From Lysobacteraceae bacterium (GTDB lineage: Bacteria > Pseudomonadota > Gammaproteobacteria > Xanthomonadales > Xanthomonadaceae), in contig DNXT01000334.1 of assembly GCA_003505795.1 (NCBI GenBank), positions 769 to 35,168 on the forward strand: a stretch of DNA of 34,400 nt. Reading direction: 5' to 3'. Positions 9,846-18,310 of this stretch are shown here, one piece after another; position 1 is the first letter of the stretch; each line of letters begins with the position of its first letter. A program made the position numbers and the translations under genes. A model generated the notes under the pieces. That model searched no databases. It was not told the origin of the DNA and was given only the letters and a program-made list of their open reading frames with translations.

Positions 9846-11459
9846 TTGCCCCACAGCTTATCGCCCCTCGCCTGGATCGAATCGGCGCCCCGCCGCGAGC
9901 TGTATTTCTTCGCCCTGTTCCGGGTCCTGGTGGCCGGGCTCATCGCCGCGCTGGTGTTCAGCCCCTTGTCCATGCTGGTCGGAGACCCGCGCTATCCGGC
10001 CCTGGCCCGCTCGGTCGCGGTCGGCTACCTGCTGCTTGCGCTGCTCCTGCTGTTCTGGGGCCGCAACGAACGCTACATGACCCTGATCGTGTTCGCCTGC
10101 GCCCTGGCCGACATCGCCGCCGCCGGCCTGATCACCCATGCCCTGCCGAGCGCCAGCGCCGGCGTGGCGATGATGCTGCTGTTCAACATCGCCGCCGCGG
10201 CGATGCTGACGCCGCTGCGCTACGGCATGGCCATCGCCCTGCTCGCCAGCATCGTCACCGTGCTGGAGTACGTGTGGACCCAATTGGACGACGGCAACGC
10301 CAGCCGGACCCTGGCCGAGTTGGCCATGTTCACCACCAGCTACCTGGCCCTGGCCTACATCTGCCACCAGATCGGCCAGCGCGCGCGCAGCAACCAGGCC
10401 CTGGCGGAAAAGCGCGGCGCCGAAATCGCCAACCTTTCCGAGATCAACGAGCTGATCATCCGGCGCATGCGGACCGGCGTGCTGGTGGTGGATGCCGGCA
10501 ACCGGATCACCCTGGCCAACGAGGCCGCCACGATCCTGCTCGGCGACGGCGAGGGCCATGGCGACGCGGGCCCGCCGGACCTGGCCAGCGCCGCGCCGGA
10601 ACTGGCCCGCCGCCTGCAGCGCTGGCGCAACGGCTGGACCCAGGACGAGGCCCCGCTGCAGCTGTCGTCCGACCAGCCCGAGGTCCAGCCGCGCTTCGCC
10701 CGGATGCTGGCCCACAGCGACATGACCCTGGTGTTCCTCGACGACGCCACGGTGGTGTCGCGGCGAGCCGAGTCGCTGACGCTGTCGGCGATGGGACGCT
10801 TCTCGGCCAGCCTGGCGCACGAGATCCGCAACCCGCTGGCGGCGATCAACTACGCCTCGCAGCTGCTGGAAGAGTCGCCGGCGATCGGCGAGGCCGACCG
10901 CCGGCTGCTGCAGATCATCCACCAGCAGTGCCAGCGCACCAACGGCATCGTCGAGAGCGTGCTCGGGCTGGCCCGGCGCGAGCGCGCCAACCCCGAGAAC
11001 ATCGACCTGGCCGCGTTCGTCCGCCGTTTCGTCCTGGAATACCGGCAGACGCTGTCGGTGGAGAACGACAGCCTCGAAGCCATCATCGGCCAGCCCTCGG
11101 TGCCGGCCCTGGTCGACCCCAAGCACCTGCACCAGATCCTGACCGCGCTGGTGCACAACGCGCTCAAGTACGGCCGGGTGATGGAGGAGCCTGCGCGCGT
11201 GCGCCTGCGCGTGGCGGTGCAGGAGCGCAGCCCGGTGGTGGACGTCATGGACCGCGGCCCCGGCATTCCCGAGGCCGTGGCCGCGCAACTGTTCCGACCG
11301 TTCTTCACCACCTCCGAGCACGGCACCGGGCTGGGCCTGTACATCGCCCGCGAACTGTGCCGCGCCAACCAGGCCCGCCTGGAGTACGTGGCGGTTCCTG
11401 CCGGCGGCGCCTGCTTCCGCGTCATCCTGCCCGGGCCGCACACGCTGCTGCCGGCCTAG
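9846..11459 (+). CDS. pilS: Type IV pilus two-component sensor kinase PilS
   Basis: Membrane histidine kinase that controls PilR and therefore pilin transcription. With the TTG start at 9846 (AGGGA seven bases upstream) the protein has 537 residues and begins MPHSLSPLAWIES. A GTG at 9777 would add 23 low-complexity residues and is less likely. About six membrane segments fill residues 20-175. A coiled linker and PAS-like region (about 200-300) follow. The H-box is FSASLAHEIRNPLAAINY with His325. The ATPase domain has N-box LVHNALKYG, G1 box DRGPGIP and G2 box GTGLGLYIAREL. pilR follows after 72 bp. Confidence 0.93.
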   Translation: MPHSLSPLAWIESAPRRELYFFALFRVLVAGLIAALVFSPLSMLVGDPRYPALARSVAVGYLLLALLLLFWGRNERYMTLIVFACALADIAAAGLITHALPSASAGVAMMLLFNIAAAAMLTPLRYGMAIALLASIVTVLEYVWTQLDDGNASRTLAELAMFTTSYLALAYICHQIGQRARSNQALAEKRGAEIANLSEINELIIRRMRTGVLVVDAGNRITLANEAATILLGDGEGHGDAGPPDLASAAPELARRLQRWRNGWTQDEAPLQLSSDQPEVQPRFARMLAHSDMTLVFLDDATVVSRRAESLTLSAMGRFSASLAHEIRNPLAAINYASQLLEESPAIGEADRRLLQIIHQQCQRTNGIVESVLGLARRERANPENIDLAAFVRRFVLEYRQTLSVENDSLEAIIGQPSVPALVDPKHLHQILTALVHNALKYGRVMEEPARVRLRVAVQERSPVVDVMDRGPGIPEAVAAQLFRPFFTTSEHGTGLGLYIARELCRANQARLEYVAVPAGGACFRVILPGPHTLLPA

Positions 11460-11531
11460 CGACCCCATCCAGCACGGCAGAATTGGGCAAAATTTGTCGG
11501 AATTGGCCCACCTCGGCTATCTTGCACAATC

Positions 11532-12923
11532 ATGAACGAAAGCCGAAGCGCCCTGGTTGTCGACGACGAGCGCGACATCCGCGAACTCCTGGTACTCACC
11601 CTCGGCCGGATGGGCCTGCGCATCAGCACCGCCGCCAACCTGGCCGAAGCACGCGAACTGCTCGCCAGCAACCCCTACGACCTGTGCATCACCGACATGC
11701 GTCTGCCCGACGGCAACGGCATCGAGCTGGTCACCGAGATCGCGCGCAGCTACCCGCAGACGCCGGTGGCGATGATCACCGCCTTCGGCAGCATGGACCT
11801 GGCGGTGGAGGCGCTGAAGGCCGGCGCCTTCGACTTCGTCAGCAAGCCGGTGGACATCGGCGTCCTGCGAGGCCTGGTCCGGCACGCGCTGGAGCTCAAC
11901 AACAGCGAACGCCCGGCTCCTGCCGCGACGGCGCCGGAACAGGCGAGCCGCCTGCTCGGCGACTCGCCGGCGATGGGCGCGCTGCGCAACACCATCGCCA
12001 AGGTCGCGCGCAGCCAGGCGCCGGTCTACATCCTCGGCGAATCCGGGGTCGGCAAGGAACTGGTCGCCCGCACCATCCACGAACAGGGCGCGCGCGCGGC
12101 CGGCCCGTTCGTGCCGGTGAACTGCGGCGCGATCCCGGCCGAGCTGATGGAAAGCGAGTTCTTCGGCCACAAGAGGGGCAGCTTCACCGGCGCCCACGCC
12201 GACAAGCCGGGCCTGTTCCAGGCCGCCAGCGGCGGCACCTTGTTCCTGGACGAAGTCGCCGAACTGCCGTTGCAGATGCAGGTCAAGCTGTTGCGGGCGA
12301 TCCAGGAGAAGTCGGTACGCCCGGTCGGCGCCTCCAGCGAGGTCCCGGTCGACGTACGCATCCTGTCGGCCACCCACAAGGACCTGGGCGAACTGGTGGC
12401 CGACGGCCGCTTCCGCCACGACCTCTACTACCGCATCAACGTGATCGAGCTGCGGGTGCCGCCGCTGCGCGAGCGCGGCGGCGACCTGCCGCAACTGGCC
12501 GCATCGATACTGGCGCGCCTGTCCAGGAGCCATGGCCGTCCGATCCCGCTGCTGTCCCCGTCCGCCCTCGACGCACTGAACGGCTACGGCTTCCCGGGCA
12601 ACGTGCGCGAGCTGGAGAACGTGCTGGAGCGGGCCCTGGCCCTGGCCGAAGACGACCAGATCAGCGCCGGCGACCTCAGGCTTCCGCAGCACAACGGCCT
12701 CCGCGCGCACGGCGCCGCGCCCGGCACGGGCGAGCCGCAGGAAGCGGTCGTCGACATAGACCCCTCCTCGGCCGCGCTGCCTTCCTATATCGAGCAGCTC
12801 GAGCGTGCCGCCATCCAGAAGGCGCTGGAGGAGAACCGCTGGAACAAGACGCGTACCGCCGCCCAGCTGGGCATCACCTTCCGCGCGTTGCGCTACAAGC
12901 TGAAGAAGCTGGGGATGGACTGA
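11532..12923 (+). CDS. pilR: Sigma-54-dependent response regulator PilR
   Basis: NtrC-type activator that, once phosphorylated by PilS, drives sigma-54 transcription of the pilin gene. It has 463 residues. The receiver domain has acidic residues DD at 11-12, phospho-acceptor Asp55 and Lys105. The AAA+ domain has Walker A GESGVGKE (169-176), the sigma-54 contact loop GSFTGA (216-221; Ser for Ala, a variant I recall from Pseudomonas PilR) and Walker B GGTLFLDE (234-241). The C-terminus is a Fis-type helix-turn-helix (NKTRTAAQLGITFRALRYKL). A matching sigma-54 promoter lies upstream of pilA1 in this window at 25134-25152. Confidence 0.95.
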   Translation: MNESRSALVVDDERDIRELLVLTLGRMGLRISTAANLAEARELLASNPYDLCITDMRLPDGNGIELVTEIARSYPQTPVAMITAFGSMDLAVEALKAGAFDFVSKPVDIGVLRGLVRHALELNNSERPAPAATAPEQASRLLGDSPAMGALRNTIAKVARSQAPVYILGESGVGKELVARTIHEQGARAAGPFVPVNCGAIPAELMESEFFGHKRGSFTGAHADKPGLFQAASGGTLFLDEVAELPLQMQVKLLRAIQEKSVRPVGASSEVPVDVRILSATHKDLGELVADGRFRHDLYYRINVIELRVPPLRERGGDLPQLAASILARLSRSHGRPIPLLSPSALDALNGYGFPGNVRELENVLERALALAEDDQISAGDLRLPQHNGLRAHGAAPGTGEPQEAVVDIDPSSAALPSYIEQLERAAIQKALEENRWNKTRTAAQLGITFRALRYKLKKLGMD

Positions 12924-13204
12924 TACAGACGCCCCCCCTGGCAAGATGGGACAGGAAGACCCGCACACCGACCGGGAAACGGAAGGCAACGGACCGAAAG
13001 ACATTGTGAAGGCATCCAGGCCAGTCACGCCCTCCCGCTCGGAAGCGCCTTTGCCGGCATCATCTGCTAGACCCAGGCGATTCCGATTCCGGCTCGACCA
13101 GAAGAGCGTGGACGCCGTGGTCGCGGAGATCAGGAAAGCGGCCAACGGGGCGGCCTGTTGGCAGCGGCCACCAATGCATTCGGCAGCAATGCCAGGGCTT
13201 GATC
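12924..13204. other. Region between pilR and the small ORFs, no confident gene
   Basis: No frame here shows recognisable protein sequence with a ribosome binding site. A plus-strand frame has the plausible helix-like stretch DQKSVDAVVAEIRKAAN (about 13096-13146) and then turns into low-quality sequence. A shift of frame at about 13146 would give GGLLAAATNAFGSNARA and a stop at 13200-13202. This could be a decayed small gene. Confidence 0.35.
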
Positions 13205-13291
13205 ATGGCAGGACTGACCTACGTGGCCCTCCATGGCGTAGCCATTCTGGTAGAAGGTGTCAAGATAGACGACGAGGAGCGAAAGCCATGA
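13205..13291 (+). CDS. Possible 28-residue ORF coupled to the following membrane peptide
   Basis: ATG at 13205 opens MAGLTYVALHGVAILVEG followed by VKIDDEERKP, ending in a TGA at 13289-13291 that overlaps the next ATG (13288) as ATGA. Short, with no visible Shine-Dalgarno sequence of its own and mixed GC3, so it may be chance. The ATGA overlap and the adjacent strong ribosome binding site inside this ORF are the only arguments for it. No homologue is recognised. Confidence 0.25.
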   Translation: MAGLTYVALHGVAILVEGVKIDDEERKP

Positions 13292-13410
13292 ACCTTGATT
13301 TCGTGATGACCTATGGCTTCCCGATCGTCGGCGGGTTGATGGCACTACTGGCCGCGGCAGTGGTCCTGGTGGCGAAACGCCAGAACGAGAACAAGCACGA
13401 CCGCCGCTGA
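13288..13410 (+). CDS. 40-residue single-span membrane peptide of unknown function
   Basis: The ORF starts MNLDFVMTYGFPIVGGLMAL, continues with a hydrophobic run to about residue 29 (LAAAVVLVA) and ends with a charged tail KRQNENKHDRR, giving one membrane span with an expected cytoplasmic C-terminus. GAGGAG at 13273-13278 stands nine bases before the ATG, one of the best ribosome binding sites in the window. It lies between pilR and pilB, which converge on this spot. I do not recognise a family. The position suggests, but does not show, a link to type IV pili. Confidence 0.6.
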   Translation: MNLDFVMTYGFPIVGGLMALLAAAVVLVAKRQNENKHDRR

Positions 13411-13458
13411 TTCCCGCGGCGGCACCCGGCCACATTCCTGCGCTTAGCAGGAGCAGCA

Positions 13459-13499
13459 AGCCGCAATGGCACGTTCGTCGAGAAAGCGCCATCGCGGCT
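13459..13499. terminator. Hairpin between the small membrane peptide and pilB
   Basis: AGCCGCAATGGC (13459-13470) pairs with GCCATCGCGGCT (13488-13499) with one A-C mismatch. It sits between two converging genes and has no T-run, so it could serve as a weak bidirectional terminator. Confidence 0.4.
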
Positions 13500-13521
13500 A
13501 GCACCGTTCAGGTACGGATAC

Positions 13522-15258
13522 TCAATCCTTGGTGACGCGGTTGATCTCGGCCAGGCTGGTGATGCCCTGCGCCGCCTTTTTCAGCGCGGACTGGCGCAGA
13601 TCGTTGATGCCGATGCCCTGCGCCGCTTCGGCGATCTGCATCGCATTGCCCCCCTCGAGCACGATCGCGGCGATCTCGTCGGTCATCGGCATGACCTGGT
13701 AGATGCCGGTACGGCCCTTGTAGCCCTCGGTGCAGTCGTCGCAGCCGACCGGCTCGTAGAGCTCGATGCCCTGGGCGATCTGCTCGGCGGTGAAACCCTC
13801 GGCCAGCAGCGCGTTCTCCGGCAGCTGCACCGGCCGCTTGCACCTGCTGCACAGCCGCCGCGCCAGGCGCTGGGCGATCACCAGGGTCACCGAGCTGGTG
13901 ATGTTGTACGGCGCGATGCCCATGTTCATCAGGCGCGCGATGGTCTGCGGCGCATCGTTGGTATGCAGCGTGGACAGCACCATGTGGCCGGTCTGCGCCG
14001 CCTTGATCGCGATCTCGGCCGTCTCCAGGTCGCGGATTTCGCCGACCATGATGATGTCAGGGTCCTGGCGCAGGAACGAACGCAGCGCCGCGGCGAAGGT
14101 CATGCCGCGCTTGTTGTTCTGCTGCACCTGGTTGACGCCGGGCAGGCGGATTTCGACCGGGTCCTCGGCGGTGGAGATGTTGCGGGTCTCGTCGTTGAGG
14201 ATGCCCAGCGCGGTGTACAGCGACACCGTCTTGCCCGAACCGGTCGGACCAGTCACCAGCACCATGCCGTAGGGCTTGTGGATCGCATCCAGGAACAGTT
14301 TCTGCTGCTCCGGCTCGTAGCCGAGCTTGTCGATGCCGAGCTTGGCCGCGCTGCCGTCGAGGATACGCAGCACGATCTTCTCGCCGAACAGGGTCGGCAG
14401 GGTACTGACGCGGAAGTCGATCTGCTTGGTCTTGGACAGGTTGAGCTTGATGCGGCCGTCCTGCGGCACCCGCTTCTCGGCGATGTCCAGCTGCGACATG
14501 ACCTTCAGGCGCGCGGCGATGCGCTGGTTCAGCTTGACCGGCGCCCTGGCGACGTTCTTGAGCAGGCCGTCGATGCGGAACCGCACCCGGTAGTCTTCCT
14601 CGTACGGTTCGAAGTGGATGTCCGAGGCGCCCTTGCGGATCGCATCGACCAGCACCTTGTTGACGAACTTGACCACCGGCGTGTCGTCGCCCTTGGCGTC
14701 GACGCCGGCATCCCCGCCGGCCCCCATGTCCTCGTCGCCGGCGGAGACATCGAGGTTGTCGATTCCTCCTTCGTCCCCTTCGCCCAGTGCATCTCCCAAC
14801 GAACTGTTGTTGGCATGCCACTGCTCGAGCGTGCGCCGTATCTGGTCGTCATCGACGAGGATCGGCTCCACCACCAGGTTGGTATGGAACTTGATGTCGT
14901 CCAGTGCACGGGTCTGGGTGGGATTGCTGACCCCCACGAACAGCTTGTTGCCGCGCTTGAACAGCGGCAGGACATGATGCTTCTGAAGCAGCTCCTCGCT
15001 GACCAGCTTCATCGCGTTCTGGCTGGCATCGAAAGCCGAGACATCGAGCAGGGGCATCCCGAACTCGACGGAATTGGCCGCCGCCAACTGTGACGCGGAC
15101 ACCAGTTTCTTCTCTGCGAACCACTGCGGCAACGGCACCTTTGCGCCAGCGGCCTGGTCCATTGCGGCCCGCGCTGTGCTCTCTTCAAGTGCCCCGTCCT
15201 GCACCAGACGGCGGGCAATACCCGTGATTCCTACGAGATTGGCAGTAACGGCATTCAT
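13522..15258 (-). CDS. pilB: Type IV pilus assembly ATPase PilB
   Basis: Cytoplasmic hexameric motor that powers pilus extension with PilC. It has 578 residues. The N-terminal MshEN-like domain covers about residues 1-150, followed by an acidic, Gly-rich linker (about 155-192). The secretion ATPase core has Walker A GPTGSGKT (337-344), an Asp box around 365, Walker B IIMVGEIRD (402-410) and a His box near 425-432. A zinc-binding cysteine quartet is present (Cys470, Cys473, Cys506, Cys509), typical of PilB rather than PilT. The gene is separated from pilA and pilC by the glycan island rather than lying next to them. Confidence 0.97.
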   Translation of the reverse strand: MNAVTANLVGITGIARRLVQDGALEESTARAAMDQAAGAKVPLPQWFAEKKLVSASQLAAANSVEFGMPLLDVSAFDASQNAMKLVSEELLQKHHVLPLFKRGNKLFVGVSNPTQTRALDDIKFHTNLVVEPILVDDDQIRRTLEQWHANNSSLGDALGEGDEGGIDNLDVSAGDEDMGAGGDAGVDAKGDDTPVVKFVNKVLVDAIRKGASDIHFEPYEEDYRVRFRIDGLLKNVARAPVKLNQRIAARLKVMSQLDIAEKRVPQDGRIKLNLSKTKQIDFRVSTLPTLFGEKIVLRILDGSAAKLGIDKLGYEPEQQKLFLDAIHKPYGMVLVTGPTGSGKTVSLYTALGILNDETRNISTAEDPVEIRLPGVNQVQQNNKRGMTFAAALRSFLRQDPDIIMVGEIRDLETAEIAIKAAQTGHMVLSTLHTNDAPQTIARLMNMGIAPYNITSSVTLVIAQRLARRLCSRCKRPVQLPENALLAEGFTAEQIAQGIELYEPVGCDDCTEGYKGRTGIYQVMPMTDEIAAIVLEGGNAMQIAEAAQGIGINDLRQSALKKAAQGITSLAEINRVTKD

Positions 15259-15363
15259 CCGGTTGGGTCCCCTGCTTGCGCCGGAAAGAGTACTGCAAAT
15301 TCCGCGCCAGCTCCCACTCGGGAGCCCAAATCGCCCGCCCTCTCCGGCTCACGCCGAATCCTG

Positions 15364-15403
15364 CCCCCTCTCCGACCGCGGGAGAGGGGGGCTGGGGTGA
15401 GGG
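15364..15403 (+). repeat. Intergenic hairpin repeat, variant form
   Basis: CCCCCTCTCC and GGGAGAGGGGG pair around GACCGC, followed by GGCTGGGGTGAGGG. This is the CTCTCC variant of the repeat family and has a linear tail instead of the second hairpin. It lies between pilB and the first glycosyltransferase gene. Confidence 0.7.
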
Positions 15404-15505
15404 CCGCTTCCCCATACAGCGCCAGCAACGGACCTCAACCCGAACCACTTCCGTCCAGGGCCGCTCCTGCATTGACGCTGACCTCGGCCTCCGCAAGGAT
15501 TACCA

Positions 15506-16393
15506 TTGCCGGCGGGGACCACCGGGGAAACGCGTTTGAGCAACATCACCATCATCCTGCCCGCCAAGAACGAGGCGGAAGGCCTGCGCACGACACTGCC
15601 CAGGCTTCGCGCGCATTTCCCCGAGGCCGAGCTGATCGTCGTCGACGACGGCTCGACCGACAACACCGCCCCGCTGGCCGCCGAACTCGGCGCACGGGTC
15701 CTGAGCAGCCCGTACTCCATGGGCAACGGCGCCGCGATCAAGCGCGGCGCACGGGCGGCAGGCGGCGACATCCTGGTGTTCATGGACGCCGATGGCCAGC
15801 ACGACCCGGCGCATATCCCCGCGTTGCTGGACAAGCTCGACGAGGGCTACGACATGGTCGTGGGCGCCCGCGACGGCAGCGGCCAGGCCAACTTCCACCG
15901 CGGCGCCGCCAATACCTTCTACAACTGGCTGGCCAGCCGCATGACCGGCTTCGCGATCAAGGACCTGACATCGGGCTTCCGCGCCGCACGCGCGGAGAAG
16001 TTCCGCGAGTTCCTGCACCTGCTGCCGAACGGCTTCAGCTACCCGACCACCAGCACCATGGCGTTCTTCCGCAGCGCCTACCCGGTAGCCTACGTACCGA
16101 TCCCGGTCGCCAAGCGCGTGGGCAACGGCAGCCACATCCGCCCCATCAAGGACGGCATCCGCTTCCTGCTGATCATCTTCAAGATCGCCACGCTGTATTC
16201 GCCGTTGAAGCTGTTTGCGCCGGTGGCGGCCGCGTTCTTCGTCTTCGGCCTTGGTTACTACGGATACACTTTCGCCACCTCACATCGTTTCACGAACATG
16301 AGCGCACTGCTGTTCAGTGCCTCGGTAATCGTGTTTCTGATCGGCCTGATCTCCGAACAGATCACCAATCTGACCTACCGTCGCGATGCCTAA
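15506..16393 (+). CDS. GT2 glycosyltransferase, dolichyl/undecaprenyl-phosphate sugar synthase type
   Basis: Expected to transfer a sugar from a nucleotide donor to a lipid phosphate at the inner membrane. The GT-A core starts SNITIILPAKNEAEG. VVDDGSTDNT holds the nucleotide-binding Asp47 and Asp48. FMDADGQHDP gives the DXD motif (Asp94, Asp96). LTSGFRAAR is typical of DPM1-like enzymes. Two membrane helices (about 235-257 and 265-286) end the protein, as in GtrB-like transferases. The TTG start at 15506 has AAGGA seven bases upstream; TTG at 15536 (after GGGGA) is an equal alternative, 10 codons shorter. Its base composition matches the host genes until the last stretch. It overlaps the next gene by 8 bp. 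Confidence 0.88.
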   Translation: MPAGTTGETRLSNITIILPAKNEAEGLRTTLPRLRAHFPEAELIVVDDGSTDNTAPLAAELGARVLSSPYSMGNGAAIKRGARAAGGDILVFMDADGQHDPAHIPALLDKLDEGYDMVVGARDGSGQANFHRGAANTFYNWLASRMTGFAIKDLTSGFRAARAEKFREFLHLLPNGFSYPTTSTMAFFRSAYPVAYVPIPVAKRVGNGSHIRPIKDGIRFLLIIFKIATLYSPLKLFAPVAAAFFVFGLGYYGYTFATSHRFTNMSALLFSASVIVFLIGLISEQITNLTYRRDA

Positions 16394-17570
16394 TCGGCAA
16401 AAAGTTCTACTGGTCACCCGCAACTTACCCCCATTGCTGGGAGGAATGGAGCGGTTGAACTGGCACATGGTCGAGCAACTCTGCCATGCCGCAGACGTCC
16501 ATGTGATTGCTCCGGAATACTCTGACATTCCGTCCTCAGCACGTGCCAGCTTACTGGCAGTCAAAGGCAAGCCGTTATGGCGGTTCCTGGCAGGCACTCT
16601 CTGGCGCAGCTTGAGCGACGCGTTTCATTGGCACCCGAACGTCATCATTGCTGGCAGCGGCCTGACGGCTCCATTTGTGTGGCTGGCTGCGCGAATCTGC
16701 GGTGCGAGAACTGCGGTGTATCTCCATGGTTTGGATATCGGCCTGCGACATGCGCTGTACACACTGGCTTGGCTGCCCTTCACCCGGAACATGGATGTCG
16801 TGATCGTCAACAGCACTTCAACGCATTTGTTGGCAATGAGCCGCGGTATCTGCGAAGAAAAGATTCGAATACTGCATCCTGGAGTCGCCCTGCCTGAACG
16901 GAAGGCAAGAAAGGACCAGGATAACTATGAGAACTTTCGGGCAGCACACGGATTGGGAGCCGGGCCGATTCTATTGTCGGTCGGTCGTCTCACAGAGCGG
17001 AAAGGACTACGCGAGTTCGTGCGAGACGTGTTTCCGCTGATCGCAAGCCAACACCCCGACATCCAACTGGCTGTCATAGGAGAGACCGCAAACAATGCGC
17101 TGGCGGCACGAAGTCAGTCCGTAGAAAGTATTCGCGCGGAAGCCGCCCAGCATTCACTAGCCGACCGAGTCCACTTCATCGGCGCGATAACCGACCGCAC
17201 GGAATTGTCTCTCGCCTATGAGAGTGCGGCCGTCCATGTCTTTCCGGTACGCGAAATCATGGGGGATCCCGAGGGTTTCGGCATGGTCGCGATCGAAGCA
17301 GCCGCCCATGGACTGCCAACTGTCGCGTACGCCACAGGTGGCGTGGTCGATGCCGTGAGCGACGGAGTTTCCGGCTACCTGATCCCACCGCATGACGCAG
17401 AGGCATTTGCACATAAAGTCAGCGATTTATTGCAGGCTACCTTGCCTCCGGAGAACATGCTGCAATTCGCCTCGAAGTTCGCTTGGCCTGCCTTCGGTGC
17501 AGCCCTGCACGAGTCGCTCGATATCGCCAGCAGTGGAAGGGCACAAGCCGCCCAAAGGGGCGAACGATGA
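16386..17570 (+). CDS. GT4 family glycosyltransferase
   Basis: Retaining GT-B glycosyltransferase of 394 residues, probably adding a sugar to a lipid-linked or nascent surface glycan in the cytoplasm. The N-terminal domain opens KVLLVTRNLPPLLGGMERLN, the acceptor-side glycine loop of the family. The C-terminal donor domain has ILLSVGRLTERKGL, and EGFGMVAIE with the E-x7-E pair Glu296 and Glu304. It overlaps the GT2 gene by 8 bp and the next gene through ATGA, so it is translated as part of one operon. Codon use and GC drop sharply from its first codons compared with pilB and pilS. The sugar is unknown. Confidence 0.88.
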   Translation: MPNRQKVLLVTRNLPPLLGGMERLNWHMVEQLCHAADVHVIAPEYSDIPSSARASLLAVKGKPLWRFLAGTLWRSLSDAFHWHPNVIIAGSGLTAPFVWLAARICGARTAVYLHGLDIGLRHALYTLAWLPFTRNMDVVIVNSTSTHLLAMSRGICEEKIRILHPGVALPERKARKDQDNYENFRAAHGLGAGPILLSVGRLTERKGLREFVRDVFPLIASQHPDIQLAVIGETANNALAARSQSVESIRAEAAQHSLADRVHFIGAITDRTELSLAYESAAVHVFPVREIMGDPEGFGMVAIEAAAHGLPTVAYATGGVVDAVSDGVSGYLIPPHDAEAFAHKVSDLLQATLPPENMLQFASKFAWPAFGAALHESLDIASSGRAQAAQRGER

Positions 17571-18310
17571 ACCCATCACCTCGTTTGCCGCACGCCACCT
17601 TGGATCTGCAATCACGTAGCAGCAAGGCCAGGAAAATCGAACAATTGCTGGAATTGAGTACCACAGGAAAGCGGTTGAAACTGCTTGAAATAGGCGTCGG
17701 CAGCGGCGGCATCAGCCACCACTTTTCTACCCGTCCAGACCAGTACGAGGTGCATGCAGTAGATGTGGTGGATGGGCGCAGGGTCAAGGAGGGTTACGAG
17801 TTCACGCTCGTGAGCGATAGCAAACTCCCATTCGCCGACAGATCATTCGATATCGTAATAAGCAATCATGTGATCGAACACGTGGGAGACCGCGCCCGTC
17901 AGTTTCGCCATCTGAAAGAAATCTCACGTGTTCTGACTGAAGACGGCGTCGGCTACCTTGCGGTTCCAAATCGATGGATGCTGATCGAACCCCACTACGC
18001 GCTGCCGTTCCTCAGTTGGTTACCCCGCCGCTTCCGAAGCAGCTACCTCGCGCTTTCCGGCCGCGGACAGGTGTATGACTGCGAACCGCTTCAGTACCAT
18101 GAACTGCACGCACTTCTTGAACGCGCCGGCCTCGACTATCGCCATCGGGAATTGGAGGCACTCCAGGTGATCCGTACTCTTGAGCCAGACAACCGCGCGG
18201 CCCGACTCCTCGGGCTGTTGCCTGGCACCGTAGTTGCACTTGCGCGCCCCCTTCTCCCCACCTTCATCTGTACGATTGGACATGCGACGCACGGCTCCAG
18301 CGCACGCTAA
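17567..18310 (+). CDS. Class I SAM-dependent methyltransferase
   Basis: Protein of 247 residues from the ATG at 17567, which overlaps the preceding stop as ATGA. The SAM-binding motif LLEIGVGSGG is at residues 39-48. Motif II-like LPFADRSFDIVISNHVIEHV follows near residue 95. The Methyltransf_11 type core is followed by a C-terminal extension with WLPRRFR and LLGLLPGTVVALARPLLP, which may touch the membrane. Within a run of glycosyltransferase genes it most likely methylates a sugar or a lipid-linked glycan. That role is inferred from context only. Confidence 0.82.
   Translation: MNPSPRLPHATLDLQSRSSKARKIEQLLELSTTGKRLKLLEIGVGSGGISHHFSTRPDQYEVHAVDVVDGRRVKEGYEFTLVSDSKLPFADRSFDIVISNHVIEHVGDRARQFRHLKEISRVLTEDGVGYLAVPNRWMLIEPHYALPFLSWLPRRFRSSYLALSGRGQVYDCEPLQYHELHALLERAGLDYRHRELEALQVIRTLEPDNRAARLLGLLPGTVVALARPLLPTFICTIGHATHGSSAR

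Noticed and set aside
11490..11531. Sigma-54-like sequence just upstream of pilR
   Set aside because: The GG and GC pairs are 9 bp or 17 bp apart rather than 10, so the required geometry is missing.
13130..13504. Minus-strand ORF with a hydrophobic start opposite the small membrane peptide
   Set aside because: It lacks a good ribosome binding site, crosses the hairpin at 13459-13499 and has no recognisable domain; the plus-strand peptide has the better start signals.
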